A stretch of 64,000 bases of DNA from Rhynchopus euleeides (GCA_963210315.1 OY723280.1:2108001-2172000), one strand, 5' to 3'. Positions 32,312 to 43,506 are shown, numbered from the stretch's first letter. Notes: generated by a model from the letters alone, not told the origin. Made by a program: numbers and translations.

Positions 32312-33954
32312 CCCGTCCCCCCATCCATGACCGGCGCCCCGATTTTCCCCACCTCCCCTCGGTCCCACCCCATTCCGCCAACACCCGGAGCACGCAGTCT
32401 CGCCAGCCTGGATGTCAGGGGGGCGCTGTTCCGTCTATCCAAGTAACCAGGCAATGCCGCCATTATGTGTGACCTGGCTGCAAAACCGTCGTTGCACTAC
32501 ACACATTCCGCAACCTCCCCCCCCCTTTTTTTTATGGCAACTTTTTCTGCCGGCAACCACACACGCCAGTACATGCAAAAGGGTGCCGGCAGGTGGGGGT
32601 TTCGCATCGCATCCCTCCCTTGCTCTGCGACCACCCCCCCCACCCCCCTCTCCCCCCCACCTGCCCCAATGTACTGTATGATTTACACTCGCAGTGCGTT
32701 GCGCATTGTGCACACAGCCTGAGAGACGGCCCTTTCTTTTTCCCTCTCTCGCTCTCTCGGAAGGGGGCGGCCGGGGGGAAGGGGGGGGGGAGGGGGAGGT
32801 GAAGGTCAGCACAGCCTCCCCTCGTTTACACATTCCCACGTCCCGTCTCGGCCTGTCTCTCTGTCTCTCTCTCCCCACCCCCCCACCGCCCAAGGCTTTT
32901 TTTGGGTGTGGCGGGAAGGCACCCTTTCCCCTTCTTTCTCCCCCAACACGAAATGACATCGCCCACAGCTTTCATGCCCTGCTGGTTCTTCTTCACTCAC
33001 AACCCCATGGCGCACTCCCAGGTTCCCCCCCCCCCCCCCAACCACGGTAGTGAGGGTCTTCGTTCCGAAGTCTTCCGGAGGAGGGCCTCACCACCGCACG
33101 GCACCCCACCATTCAGGTGTCAAGCGTGGGGATCTATTCAAGCAGTCTAGCGCATTCGTATGACACGATTGTTTCCCCCCCCGCTCCGCACCCCTTATCA
33201 AATTGGAAATGCTCGCCTTTTTCTTTTAGGTCGCGGATGTGCCCCAACAGAAACCCCACCTCCCTTCTCCCAACTGAAGGGGCACCTCGCCCCAACCCCC
33301 CTCTTGCCCCCAGAACCTTCTGTTGTGGCGAGCTACAAACAGAACCGTCGACGCCGGTGCCCCCCCCCCCCGAAACGGATAATCTCTCTCATTCAGAACC
33401 GAAGATATAACGTACATAACACCCCAGTCTCTCTCCCCGCCGCACAGATCTGAAGAAGTTCTGGAAATAACCCGGGGCCAGAGGCATCCTCTGGGCCCGG
33501 GGAACGAATGACATTTCATAAACCTCCTTTTTACACCGCCGTTTTCTTTTTGATGTTCAGATCGTAATGACATAACCTCACACCCTCACGGTGTGGGAAG
33601 TGGGGCCACAGTCAGGGTGGGCCAAAAACGTTGGCCACACAGCACAACACACCACGTAACACACACGCGCTTGAGTTTTTTACGGTTTGGTGCAGGCTGT
33701 GTGTGAACAGACATGACTGCTGCGCTAGCCCCCACCATGCAGCCTCAGTACGACAGGACGCGCGCAGGCACCGGTCGGCTTTGGGCCCCCAAAAAAGAAG
33801 TGTGAACAGTGGAGATCGCATCAAGAGAGCAGAGGCAGCTCGGTGTGCCCACAGAGCATTTCAATTCCGCGTGGGTGGGTGGAGGGGTGGGAGGGGGGTG
33901 TGGATTTTTCCACCACCCCCTGCCACCCCTCCCTGTCCACCGCCCCCCCCCCCC
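32312..33954. other. Intergenic sequence
   Basis: No gene is recognised. The stretch is rich in poly-C and poly-G runs (32632-32670, 32780-32800, 33027-33041, 33360-33373). It ends in a poly-C run next to the element terminus at 33957. Confidence 0.5.
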
Positions 33955-34022
33955 TAGGCATGGGCCCCCAAACATATTTTTCATAAACATATATTTTTGC
34001 CAAAAATATGTTTCATTTTCGC

Positions 34023-35224
34023 CAGGCCTGGGCGGGGAACGAGCCCTTTTTCCAGGTTTTTTGGGTCGGGGAACCAGGTTTTTTCTAAGAATTTTTACAA
34101 GGGATTTTTTGCTCGCCCCCCCACAGTTTCCAGGCGCGTGCCCGTCAGGCGGGACCTTTTCTCTGATTTCTCTCCGCGTCATCATGTGACAGCTCTCGAG
34201 TGATGCCCAGAGATGCTTGCGGCAGAGAGTGCCCCTCATGCGCGTTACAGCTGAAAATGAATGAGGATCACCTGGCGCTCGTTCTCATCGGGGGTTGTGC
34301 CCCGCAGGGACTCAATACACCTTGGCACTCTCGCAGGGCTGGACATGCCAGCAGCTGGAGGACAGTTACAAAGCTGCCACTCCCCGACGCCACCCACCTG
34401 CTGGCCCCTTCAGGTCTGAAAGCCCAAAAGCTCCCGGGGATTTTTGCAGTGGTGCGCACCATATTCAGCGCAGGGTGATCTCTCCGATTTTCCAAAACTG
34501 CTGGTTTACTGGTTTGGGGAACGGTCGCCGGCAGACCGTTGAAATGCCCGTGTTAGCAAGGCACACTCACGTTTCAGGTAGCGTGTCGCGTGTCACGCAT
34601 GTCGCGAACGCGGCAAGTGTACCTCCCAGGTGGGGAAGCCCGACCTCCTGTCCGATGTCAGTCAGGCTTCGAAGAAGCGCTTCATGGATGCGCTGACCTC
34701 CTACGCTGCACTGTACCCGGGGAAGTGAGATAGATGGACGGGCACACGCTACATCGGGGGTCTGGGGGGCGGAGCCCCCCAGCCGCCGGAGGCCACGGTA
34801 GCGAACATCTGTTCGTGTGGGCGTACAGATTCTGTGCGAGTTGGCTGCGTCCTCAGAGGCGACTGGAGTGGTTGGACCCCGACTTGATGGGATTCGAAGG
34901 ACTTGAGTACGAGACGTACGCCACAGGGGGGTCTGGGGGGCGTGAGCCCCCCAGCCGCCGGAGGCCACGGTAGTGAACGTCTGGCTCTCCAGTTGGCCAG
35001 CAAGGCGAACGGTACGTGGGACAGACTTCCCTTCCATCCTTGTGCGCGCCCTGTCGACTGGGGAAAACTTAGAAAAAGTTTTTTCCTCTGCGAAACAACC
35101 TTAGAAAAAAATTCCCCTAATAAAATTCTTAGAAAAAAACTTTTTTCCCCTTACAAAAATTCTTAGAAAAAAAGTTCAGAATCCTGAAAGTGGGGAACAA
35201 GCCCCCCAGTTAGGAACAGCCCTG
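34023..35224. mobile_element. hAT element M, copy 1, TSD ATTTTCGC
   Basis: This 1202-base element begins CAGGCCTGGGC and ends GGAACAGCCCTG, with ATTTTCGC duplicated on both sides (34015-34022 and 35225-35232). The 8-bp duplication and CAGG ends fit hAT. No transposase domain is seen, so it is probably non-autonomous. It carries two GC hairpin modules (34756-34807 and 34924-34980) and TTCTTAGAAAAAA repeats near its right end. Copy 2 lies at 56851-58054 in a different site. Confidence 0.9.
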
Positions 35225-35380
35225 ATTTTCGCATTAAAAAATATTTTTATATTTTTCGAAAATATTTCCAAAATATTTTTATACCGTATACGTAAATATT
35301 TTGGAACGTAAATATTATGGAACGTAAATATTTTGGAACGCTGGTGGGTTGGCGTTCCAGATTTTTTTCGTTCCATAATA

Positions 35381-36199
35381 CCGTAAACGGAAATATTGTG
35401 GACCGTAATAAAGGTGAACCGTACTATAGGTGGACCGTAAAAAAGATGGAACAAATGGGATTTTTCCGGAACTTGGAACATTTTTACGGTCCACCTATTT
35501 TACGGTTGGGATAGTGGACTTGGCGGTTTTTTTACGAATTCCTTCGACGAAGTCGCGAAGGAACCAAGGAAATCGCACGACTGAAGCTGCAGGATTAACA
35601 CCACAGGGCCTCAACACAGAGTGTGCGCTCACCATCGTCCGGGAACTGTTCTCCCACAGTTACTGCAGGGTGTACTACACTAAAGGAGTACGATTTCCCT
35701 GAATTTTCCGGGCACTGATTCACGAATTTACATCTGGAGGGAGCCCGGTGGTCTCAGCTTCTGTCTGCGCGCCCTGCCGTACTGTGGCTGCTTTTGTGGG
35801 CTCGTGCAGCAGGTTCTACTTTTACTTCTACTTTTACTTCTACCGGAACGCTCCTTGCATGGTACTACACTTCTCGAGGTGTGGTGGTGGGTGAGTCTCG
35901 AGGTGAGTGGTGGTGATCGTGCCCTTTCCACACGCAGGGAGGACTTGCTTCTCTTGCTGGTGTTGGTTGCGGTGGTGGAGGGAGGGTCCAAAGCTGGGAG
36001 GTCGGGAGGCCTACGTGCGGGAGTCTGCGGCGTGGAGGCCGCAGTCCGCGCCCCGCAACCCACCAGCCCGCGGGCGAAAAACACATTGTCTTTTCCATAT
36101 TCAGTCCCAATAAATGGTGGACCGTAAAAAAGATGGAACGTTTGGCCTTTTTTTGGGAACTTGGAACATTTTTACGGTCCACCCTTTTTCCGTTTACGG
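35381..36199. mobile_element. TA-flanked element B, copy 1
   Basis: The ends read CCGTAAACGG and CCGTTTACGG, with TA on both sides. Each end also holds a hairpin of about 75 bases made of GGTGGACCGTAAAAAAGATG and its inverse. The centre (35520-36100) has no recognised protein. A segment near 35538-35630 (GTCGCGAAGGAA, GCACGACTGAA, GTGTGCGCTCA) resembles 63380-63460. Copy 2 is nearly identical. Confidence 0.85.
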
Positions 36200-36201
36200 T
36201 A

Positions 36202-36464
36202 CATGTATTTTACATGTATATTTCAGGCATTTACATGTATTTTACATGTATAATACTTGTCATGCAAGTATTATACATGTAAAATACTTGCATGACAAGT
36301 AAAATACATGTATAATACTTGCATGCAAGTAAAATACATGTATTTTACTTGCATGCAAGTATTTTACTTGTCATGCAAGTATTTTACATGTATAATACTT
36401 GCATGACAAGTATTATACATGTAAAATACATGTATATGCCTGAAATATACATGTAAAATACATG
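36202..36464. repeat. Palindromic-word element S, partial copy 2
   Basis: The CATGTATTTTACATG, CTTGTCATGCAAG and ACTTGCATGCAAGT words of element S fill the space between the two B copies, with TA at each junction. It lacks the CACGGTGGGATC termini. Confidence 0.85.
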
Positions 36465-36466
36465 TA

Positions 36467-37274
36467 CCGTAAACGGAAATATTGTGGACCGTAATAAAGG
36501 TGAACCGTACTATAGGTGGACCGTAAAAAAGATGGAACAAATGGGATTTTTCCGGAACTTGGAACATTTTTACGGTCCACCTATTTTACGGTTGGGATAG
36601 TGGACTTGGCGGTTTTTTTTACGAATTCCTTCGACGAAGTCGCGAAGGAACCAAGGAAATCGCACGACTGAAGCTGCAGGATTAACACCGCAGGGCCTCA
36701 ACACAGAGTGTGCGCTCACCATCGTCCGGGAACTGTTCTCCCACAGTTACTGCAGGGTGTACTACACTAAAGGAGTACGATTTCCCTGAATTTTCCGGGC
36801 ACTGATTCACGAATTTACATCTGGAGGGAGCCCGGTGGTCTCAGCTTCTGTCTGCGCGCCCTGCCGTACTGTGGCTGCTTTTGTGGGCTCGTGCAGCAGG
36901 TTCTACTTTTACTTCTACCGGAACGCTCCTTGCATGGTACTACACTTCTCGAGGTGTGGTGGTGGGTGAGTCTCGAGGTGAGTGGTGGTGATCGTGCCCT
37001 TTCCACACGCAGGGAGGACTTGCTTCTCTTGCTGGTGTTGGTTGCGGTGGTGGAGGGAGGGTCCAAAGCTGGGAGGTCGGGAGGCCTACGTGCGGGAGTC
37101 TGCGGCGTGGAGGCCGCAGTCCGCGCCCCGCAACCCACCAGCCCGCGGGCGAAAATCGCATTGTCTTTTCCATATTCAGTCCCAATAAATGGTGGACCGT
37201 AAAAAAGATGGAACGTTTGGCCTTTTTTTGGGAACTTGGAACATTTTTACGGTCCACCCTTTTTCCGTTTACGG
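36467..37274. mobile_element. TA-flanked element B, copy 2
   Basis: This 808-base copy is in the same orientation as copy 1 and differs mainly by lacking one 12-base CTTTTACTTCTA-type repeat unit. The near identity suggests recent duplication or joint movement with the intervening S core. Confidence 0.85.
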
Positions 37275-37684
37275 TATTTACAGGGCTTTCTGCGACTCGG
37301 GGACTTGGACCAGGTGATCGGACGGCGTACAGAGTCCCTGACGGGACCTACTCGTGCACTTTTCGCGCGATTCCTGACGCAAGCCGTCCTCACCACCGAG
37401 TCCCGAACTGGCCCTGTAAATATTTTGGAACGTAAATATTATGGAACGGACCGGCCAAAAATGGGCCCGTTCCATAATATTTACGTTCCATAATATTTAC
37501 GTATACGGTATTTTGGAAATATTTTGAAAATATTTCGAAAATATTTTTATATTTCGGAAATATTTTGAAAATATTCCAAACATAAAAAAATATGTTGTAA
37601 ATATTCCAAACATAGGAGGATTCTTCATATTCCTGGATTTCCCGAATTTCCTGGATTTCCCCCGGCCCCTTAGGCGATTTCAGG

Positions 37685-37925
37685 GCGGACAGGGCGGACA
37701 TGCCCGGACCGGGAAATCCGGGTGTCCGGATGTCCGGGTCCAATTTTGACCCCCCCCCCCCCCCCCCCCGGACATTTCCCGAATTTCCCGCCCGGACATG
37801 TCCGCCCCGGACAGGGCGGACATGTCCGGGCGGACATTTTCTGGTGTCCGGATGTCCGGGCGGACATGTCCGGACCCGGAAATTCGGGAAATCCAATTTT
37901 GACCCCCCCCCGGACATGTCCGGCC
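37685..37925. repeat. Cluster of GGACATGTCC palindromes
   Basis: Words such as CCCGGACATGTCCG, GGCGGACATGTCC and GTGTCCGGATGTCC recur within about 240 bases, between two copies of TCCAATTTTGACCCCCCCC. Copy 2 of YZ has a longer version at 56515-56785. It may be a protein-binding site array or only a fold-back structure. Confidence 0.7.
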
Positions 37926-38089
37926 AGGACCTCAATAGTTTGATTTTTGGTCCAGAAAATAGTTTGAAAATTTTTGAAATCTGGGTGCCCAAAATTTTTG
38001 CTCCTAAGACCGGCGATTTGTAGGGGGACCCTTTCGAATTTTTTTTTGGGGAAGGGTAAATTGAACGTTTTTGGCCAAATGAAGCCACT

Positions 38090-40143
38090 GGGGGTCTTCG
38101 CTCCATCCGCCAAAAAAAACCAAAAAAAACCGGAAAACCCCCGTGAAAAAGTCGGAAAAAAAGAGTGTGGGGAGTTGGGTCCAGTTTAGCAAAGTGAGCT
38201 TATTTTTCGAAAATTGAAAAATTGGGGACACCAAAAGTCCCCAGAAAAATCTTCGACTTGGCCCGCAGAGTGATTTTTTTTGGTGAAAAACGATTTCAAC
38301 AGTTGTCGAACAGTTGCTGTACAAGACGGCACACCGTTCTCTGCGCATGGGCTGCTGCACGTGAATCATTTGGATGTCCGAGGGGCTATCGGAACGAGGA
38401 GGGCCACGAGCCTGAACTACCCGCCAGCAGTGATCCCGTGCCAGGGCTGGCAGGGGGCCGCGGCCCCACCTCCCTTTTTCTGTAATTGTTTGGGAGGGTG
38501 GGCCGCCAGGGGTGGCATGGCCCTACCCTCGGCCCTACCTCCCGGGTCAGATTTTGGGGCTTTGGGTTCGGCCTTGTGGCCGAGTTTTCATGCGCCGCAG
38601 CGTATGAAAACCCAACGGCATGCTGGGGGCTTGATGGTGTTCATCGAAGCGCACCTCATCATGCCCCAAGCGAAGGACCATCCCCGCCTGGAATGTGCAA
38701 CAGCACCAACCGGTGTGGGGACTAGCCTTCGAAGACTTTCAGGATGTTCACTACCGTGGCGGCGGCTGGGGGGCTGGATTCCTGATTTTTGATCGAGCAG
38801 GACGACCAAAGGCAGCAACATCCGGTGCCTCTCGAATTGGGTGAAAATGTTCTGTGGCCGTGCATTCGATCCTGTTTGCATCATACCACGGGAAGTCGGG
38901 GCGGGGTTGGGCTGCACTTTTTTTCTCGCGAGCTCGGCCACCCTGTGCCCGACTTCTTTTTTGGTTTGCCCGACCCCCAGCGAGATCACTGGCAGCCAGA
39001 CCTTGTTCAACATAAACAGCAGACAAGAGAGCAGAATGGAGTGTGGGGCAGCTGCCGTGCTCCCACACATAAACATCGCACCTCTCGCGCTGCCTGCACG
39101 AAAGGGACGGGTAACCTGCAGGTCACCCACAGCAGCCTACTGCCTACGTTCTATACAAGATCAGCGCCGACCACACGAAAGGCTGTTCGACCTGCGGCGC
39201 AACAACAAGCTCCGGTGGGAACAGAACTGAGCGGCAACAGGATGCAATGCAGGCCCACATCCGTTGCCCTGCGGCAAGAGCAGTCACATCGATATCGTTG
39301 ACAGGGCCTGCCCACTGGTGTGTGACGGGGTGACCTACAGATGGTGACCTGGCCCACGGCAGAACACCTGGGTCGGGGGATGGCTGCGACTGGGCATTAC
39401 CTAACTCTTCATGATGCAGGACTGCGGACAAATGGTCCAAGAGAGCAAGTATGGCTCCCGCTCAGCTCTCACTGAAGTTGAACCAGATGCAAGTGGCGGG
39501 AGGAGGAGGGGGTCCCGGGGGAGGACACACCGGCCGGCAACCCACGAGGACTGGCCCGTCCCAGTCGACAGAAGAACAAAGCAGGAACACGGACTCACAT
39601 GAAACGACATACTGAAGTGTGGGAGGAGGAGGCGAGCACAAAAGGGCGTCGGCTACCGCACGCCCTTTGGCCGCAGCCGACGACGACCGAACCGGCCACC
39701 GGCCGGGAGGTGCGTGTGGCGTGGGGGGCGAAGCCCCCCACGCAAGGGGGGTCCGGGGGGCGAAGCCCCCCGGAAAAAAATTTGGGGTTTTTTGGCCTAT
39801 TTTTGGCCATTTTCCGCTGCATTTGTTTGATTTTGGGTCGGGAAAGGTATGGCCAGGAAGTGGGAAAAATTGAGGAAAAAGTCGGAAATTTTCAGGTTTG
39901 CCCATATAAACCATGGGTCACAGATTCCGATTTTTGGGTCAGACTCCAAGTTTGACACAAGGGAAAATAGGCAAAAATTTTCACCTATTTTTGGTCACCT
40001 AAGGGGGGCTTCGCTCCGGGTCACTGACCCAATCTGACCCAGATTGACCCGGAGCGAAGCCCCCCATTTTCCTAAGGTGAAAAACCCCAGGGTGACCCAA
40101 ATTGACCCAAGTTGACCCAAATTGACCCGGAGCGAAGACCCCC
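38090..40143. mobile_element. Element H, 2054 bp, TSD ACT, inside YZ copy 1
   Basis: The ends read GGGGGTCTTCGCTCC and its inverse, with ACT duplicated at 38087-38089 and 40144-40146. The uninterrupted sequence GAAGCCACTGCGACC is present in YZ copy 2 at about 58157-58171, which proves the insertion. A 3-bp duplication fits PIF/Harbinger- or CACTA-like elements, but no transposase domain is recognised. The segment 38400-38760 is related to 28756-29010. Several GC hairpins (39725-39776, 40010-40075) lie toward the right end. Confidence 0.85.
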
Positions 40144-40860
40144 ACTGCGACCATTCCCGGGCCTCGGAAATCAGATTTTTGCCCCTCAAATGCGGTCCCG
40201 GTCCGGACAAAAAACCGAAAAAATCGTGAAAAATGGCCCATTTTCCCCAGCCAAAAATGGGCCAAAAATGCCCCCCGGACACCCCCAGAGACATGTCCTA
40301 ATCCGGGGTGCCAGTAGGGGGGACCTTTCGAATTTTTTTTCGAGGAGAGGTCAATTGAACGTTTTTGGACATCTGAGGCCACTGCGACCATTCCCAGGCC
40401 TCGGAAATGAGATTTTTGGCCCTCAAATGGGGTACCGGTCCCCACGAAATTCCGAAAAATTCATGAAAATCGAAAGGTCCCACGCACCAAATTCTGCCCA
40501 AAAATCGTCAAAAATGGACAGGTCATATGCAGCAAGGGGGCAAACCACTCCCCAAATTTTGCTCAATGATTCCACCGTCGGGACCATGGCAAGCCAGATT
40601 TTCTGATCAATTGGTTTGTTTGAGCATGTTCCTGGCCCTTGTTTGGAAAGTAGATGACCCCTGGCTGGAGAGGACGGTTGTGCTCGACCGGACGGAGAGA
40701 GAAACTTCTCCATAACCACCTCCACTCCACAATGCCACAAGTGGCAGGAAGGCCGGGTGTTACAGGCCTCAACCAGGGTTCCAAGGCTCTCCACTTCCTG
40801 GCTGCGTCAGGGATCACCGGGTACAGCGAGCAGGATTACCTGTCCTGACACCCCAGCATG

Positions 40861-40935
40861 TGCCACCGGAAGAACCCGAAACAGCAGCCCCCCCCTCATG
40901 GGGGTTGCAAGAGGCACGGAAATCGTTCAAATCGG
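40861..40935 (+). repeat. Dispersed hairpin motif, copy 4
   Basis: GAAGAACCCGAAACAGCAGC is followed by a CCCCC-TCAT-GGGGG hairpin, GAGGCACGG and AAATCGTTCAAATCGG. This is among the clearest copies; it is carried inside YZ. Confidence 0.5.
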
Positions 40936-41115
40936 ACCAAGTCCGAAAATTCGGCACTTTCTTGGGTACAAATTGCGGTCCGAAATTTTCCGATTTTTTG
41001 AAAAAAGGCTAATTCTGTAAGGGGGACCTTTTCGAATTTTTTTTTCGGGCACTTTTTCCACAAGGAAATGTCCGCCCTGTCCGCTACTGTCCACTACCGA
41101 TTTCAAGGATCCTCC

Positions 41116-41988
41116 ATAAAAAAATATTTTCAAAAATATAAAAATATGTTGGAAAAAACCTTCCTAATCCGGCGATTTATAGGGGGACCCTTTTCGAATT
41201 TTTTTTTGGGGAAGGGGTAAATTGAACGTTTTTGGCCATTTGAAGCCACTGCGAGCATTCCCGGGCCTCGGAAATCAGATTTTTGCCCCTGAAATGCGGT
41301 ACCGGTCCGGACGAAAATCCGAAAAATTCGCGCCAAAAAATGACCCCCGAAGCTGCGGTCTGGGTCCAAAGGATTTGTGCCAAGGGCCGTTATGGACACC
41401 CCGTAAACCCTTCTGGGACCAAAAAGTGCACGAAAGGGGTTAAAACGGCCTAAGGAGGATGTATAACGAACTGTAAATTCTGTAAAATTTTGTAAAAAAT
41501 GGGGGGATTTTTTTTGGAAAAATGGCCAAAAAAAGAGTGTGGGGAGTTGGGTCCAGTTTAGCAAAGTCCGTGTATTTGGACGCGGCCCCTCAGATAAGGA
41601 AGCCGCGTCTCAGGTGTAGGATGAGGGGTGTTGTAGAATTTCAGGGTTGACCGCTATCCCTGGACCAACTCACCAAAACTGTGCTGGGATATCGGAGACG
41701 GGAGCTCGAAAGTGGGAAGACCAAGCCGATCGTTTGTCCGTGCCAGGATCATTGAGGGAGAAAACAGAACAGATGGGGATCCTCCCTGACCCTGCAGGGC
41801 ACATATATGAGACGGCGTGGCTGTATCACAACAGAAGGGACAGAAGAACATCAGGCCGCTAGGAAGCTGACCGTGTATCGCACAATCTTTGACACAACAT
41901 AGCATGACCAGAATTAGTGTGTGCCGCACCCCCCCACCCCCACCCCCCACCCCAGCTGACGTCACCTCCATGCGAGTGATTATATGTG
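41116..41988. other. AT-rich remnant, third YZ-like module and unassigned sequence
   Basis: An AT-rich stretch (41116-41160) may belong to outer element C. A diverged copy of the GGGGGACCC-TTTCGAATTT module of YZ follows at 41178-41330. At 41532-41569 a 38-base segment beginning AAAAAAGAGTGTGGGGAGTT is shared with the left part of H (38157-38195). No gene is recognised. Confidence 0.5.
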
Positions 41989-42723
41989 TCAGCTGGACCT
42001 CCTCCTTTTTTCAGGAGGACCAGCGCCCCCGGACGAAACTGGTCTCTTCTTGCCGCTGGCGCCTAGACGAGCCCGTTTAGCTGGTACCACATCGTCACTG
42101 CTGTCCGAACTGTCCGTAGTGAGATCGCAGGAGCCGGAGAGGGAAGCAGCAGCGACAGGATGAAGGTCTGGGTCGAAGGTCTCCTCTGCCCCGTCAACGT
42201 ACTGGCGATCAGGGTCGGCGTCATCTTCCCATTCACTCGCTTCCTCGGACTCTGCGGTGCCCTGGCCAGGGGTGGCGTAACTGCCGTCGTCCCGGAAGAC
42301 CCCCCACTCAATGATGAGGGGAAGTGAGGGGTCAGGCACGGGGCGGGACGGGGCGGGAGGCGGAACGGGAGGCAGGAGGGTGGGGGGGGGGGGGGGCGCG
42401 GGCGCGAGAGGGGTCACCTGCCATGAAAGGATCGGGGTGCTGCATGGCAGGAGTGCGGGCACAAGTCGGAGGACAGCAACAAATGAACGGGATGACGGGA
42501 GGGCGGGACGGGCGGCTCTCACTGACTTCCGATAATCTGCCGACTCAACCCAGAAACTCTGACACAGAAGGGCTAGCGCAACCGACGACAGAATGTGAAG
42601 CAACCGTGAGAGGATACAAGTCACCGGAGACCGTGACGGCAAATAAGGAACCAGGAACAGGCGGGAAGAAACGTGACCGAAGGCTCGGGAACAACCGAAT
42701 GATCTACGGGGCACAGATCTCAC
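41989..42723 (-). CDS. Unidentified minus-strand ORF with acidic then basic C terminus
   Basis: I do not recognise this protein of up to 244 residues. The C-terminal half looks coding: a proline-rich run, an acidic stretch (SEEASEWEDDADPDRQ, DSSDSSDD), then two lysine/arginine clusters (AKRARLG, EKRRRSS) that resemble nuclear localisation signals. The N-terminal half lacks such character and may be untranslated or part of an intron, so the start at 42723 is doubtful. The neighbours are transposon remnants, so it could be one exon of an element protein. Confidence 0.3.
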   Translation of the reverse strand: MRSVPRRSFGCSRAFGHVSSRLFLVPYLPSRSPVTCILSRLLHILSSVALALLCQSFWVESADYRKSVRAARPALPSSRSFVAVLRLVPALLPCSTPILSWQVTPLAPAPPPPPTLLPPVPPPAPSRPVPDPSLPLIIEWGVFRDDGSYATPGQGTAESEEASEWEDDADPDRQYVDGAEETFDPDLHPVAAASLSGSCDLTTDSSDSSDDVVPAKRARLGASGKKRPVSSGGAGPPEKRRRSS

Positions 42724-43506
42724 TCACTGCGAGAAGAAATCAGCCGATACAGCAACCCATACCCGGAGATTCACTGTCATAGCACCAAACCGACGCCACG
42801 GGGAAGGCACTGTCACAGACAGACGGAGGTCGAAGTGAAACGGTTGTACAAAGGGCTCGGCTTTACCGATGTCCTTCGTACAGAGTGAAACGAAGACGCC
42901 GCCGAAGGCGGCTAATCCAAAATTTTTGGGGTGTTTTTGGGTGAAAATCCGGGCAACCCGGGCCCTTTGGGACCATATAGGCCAGGAAAGGCCAAAATTT
43001 TCGACTTTTTTCGGAAATTTTTCGATTTTTCAGAGTGTGGCAGTCCGCAGATACAGATTTTCGGGTCAGAAAAAAAAATTTTTTTTCGACCCAAAAATTT
43101 CGGATTTTTTTCCGGAGGGTGTATGGTGACCATCCCGGCAATCCGAAAAAAACCTGATTTTTCCTGATTTTCGGATTTTTCTCGAAATTTGCCCTTGTGT
43201 CAACCAGTGGCAAATTTTTCGGAAAATCGGGAAAAATCAGGAAAATCCGGAAAATCATACACCCTCCTAATTCGTTGATTTGTTGCATTTCCCAGCCAAA
43301 AATCGATTTTTTGGCTTGGCGAGTAGTTGGCGAAAATCGCGAAAAATCCCAAAAATATCGATTTTTCACAGAGGCCCAAAAACGTGTTCCTGGGTGGAAA
43401 ATGGGACCAAAAACCGGGTTCTGGCCATTTCTGGGTGGTTTTTCGGGGTTTCCAGACAATGTTCGCCATTTTTCTGCCCGAAACCCCAGCCTGCTTGCAT
43501 ACACGT
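42724..43506. other. A/T-homopolymer-rich non-coding stretch
   Basis: From 42900 the sequence is dominated by AAAATTTT, TTTTTCGG and CCGAAAAA words and resembles, with heavy divergence, the right part of element H (39780-39960). No gene is recognised. Confidence 0.4.

Larger units (their letters stand above)
35284..37508. mobile_element. MITE A, copy 2, split by a composite insertion
   Basis: The left part (35284-35380) and right part (37275-37508) match the intact copy at 16257-16585 closely. TA flanks the whole copy at 35282-35283 and 37509-37510. The split is at a TA that is duplicated on each side of the inserted B-S-B block. The intact copy provides the empty site. Confidence 0.9.
37615..41115. 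mobile_element. Element YZ, copy 1, interrupted by element H
   Basis: The ends read GGAGGATTCTT and its near-inverse AAGGATCCTCC, with ATA directly on each side (37612-37614 and 41116-41118), a 3-bp duplication. Without the insertion at 38090-40143 it is about 1.44 kb. It contains a palindromic GGACATGTCC cluster, two GGGGGACC-TTTCGAATTT modules and a dispersed hairpin motif. No domain is recognised in its small frames. Copy 2 is at 56444-59117. Confidence 0.85.

Noticed and set aside
35804-37202. Duplicate frames of about 105 residues in the two B elements
   Set aside because: They are the same DNA in two near-identical copies, so their conservation is not evidence of coding. No domain is seen.
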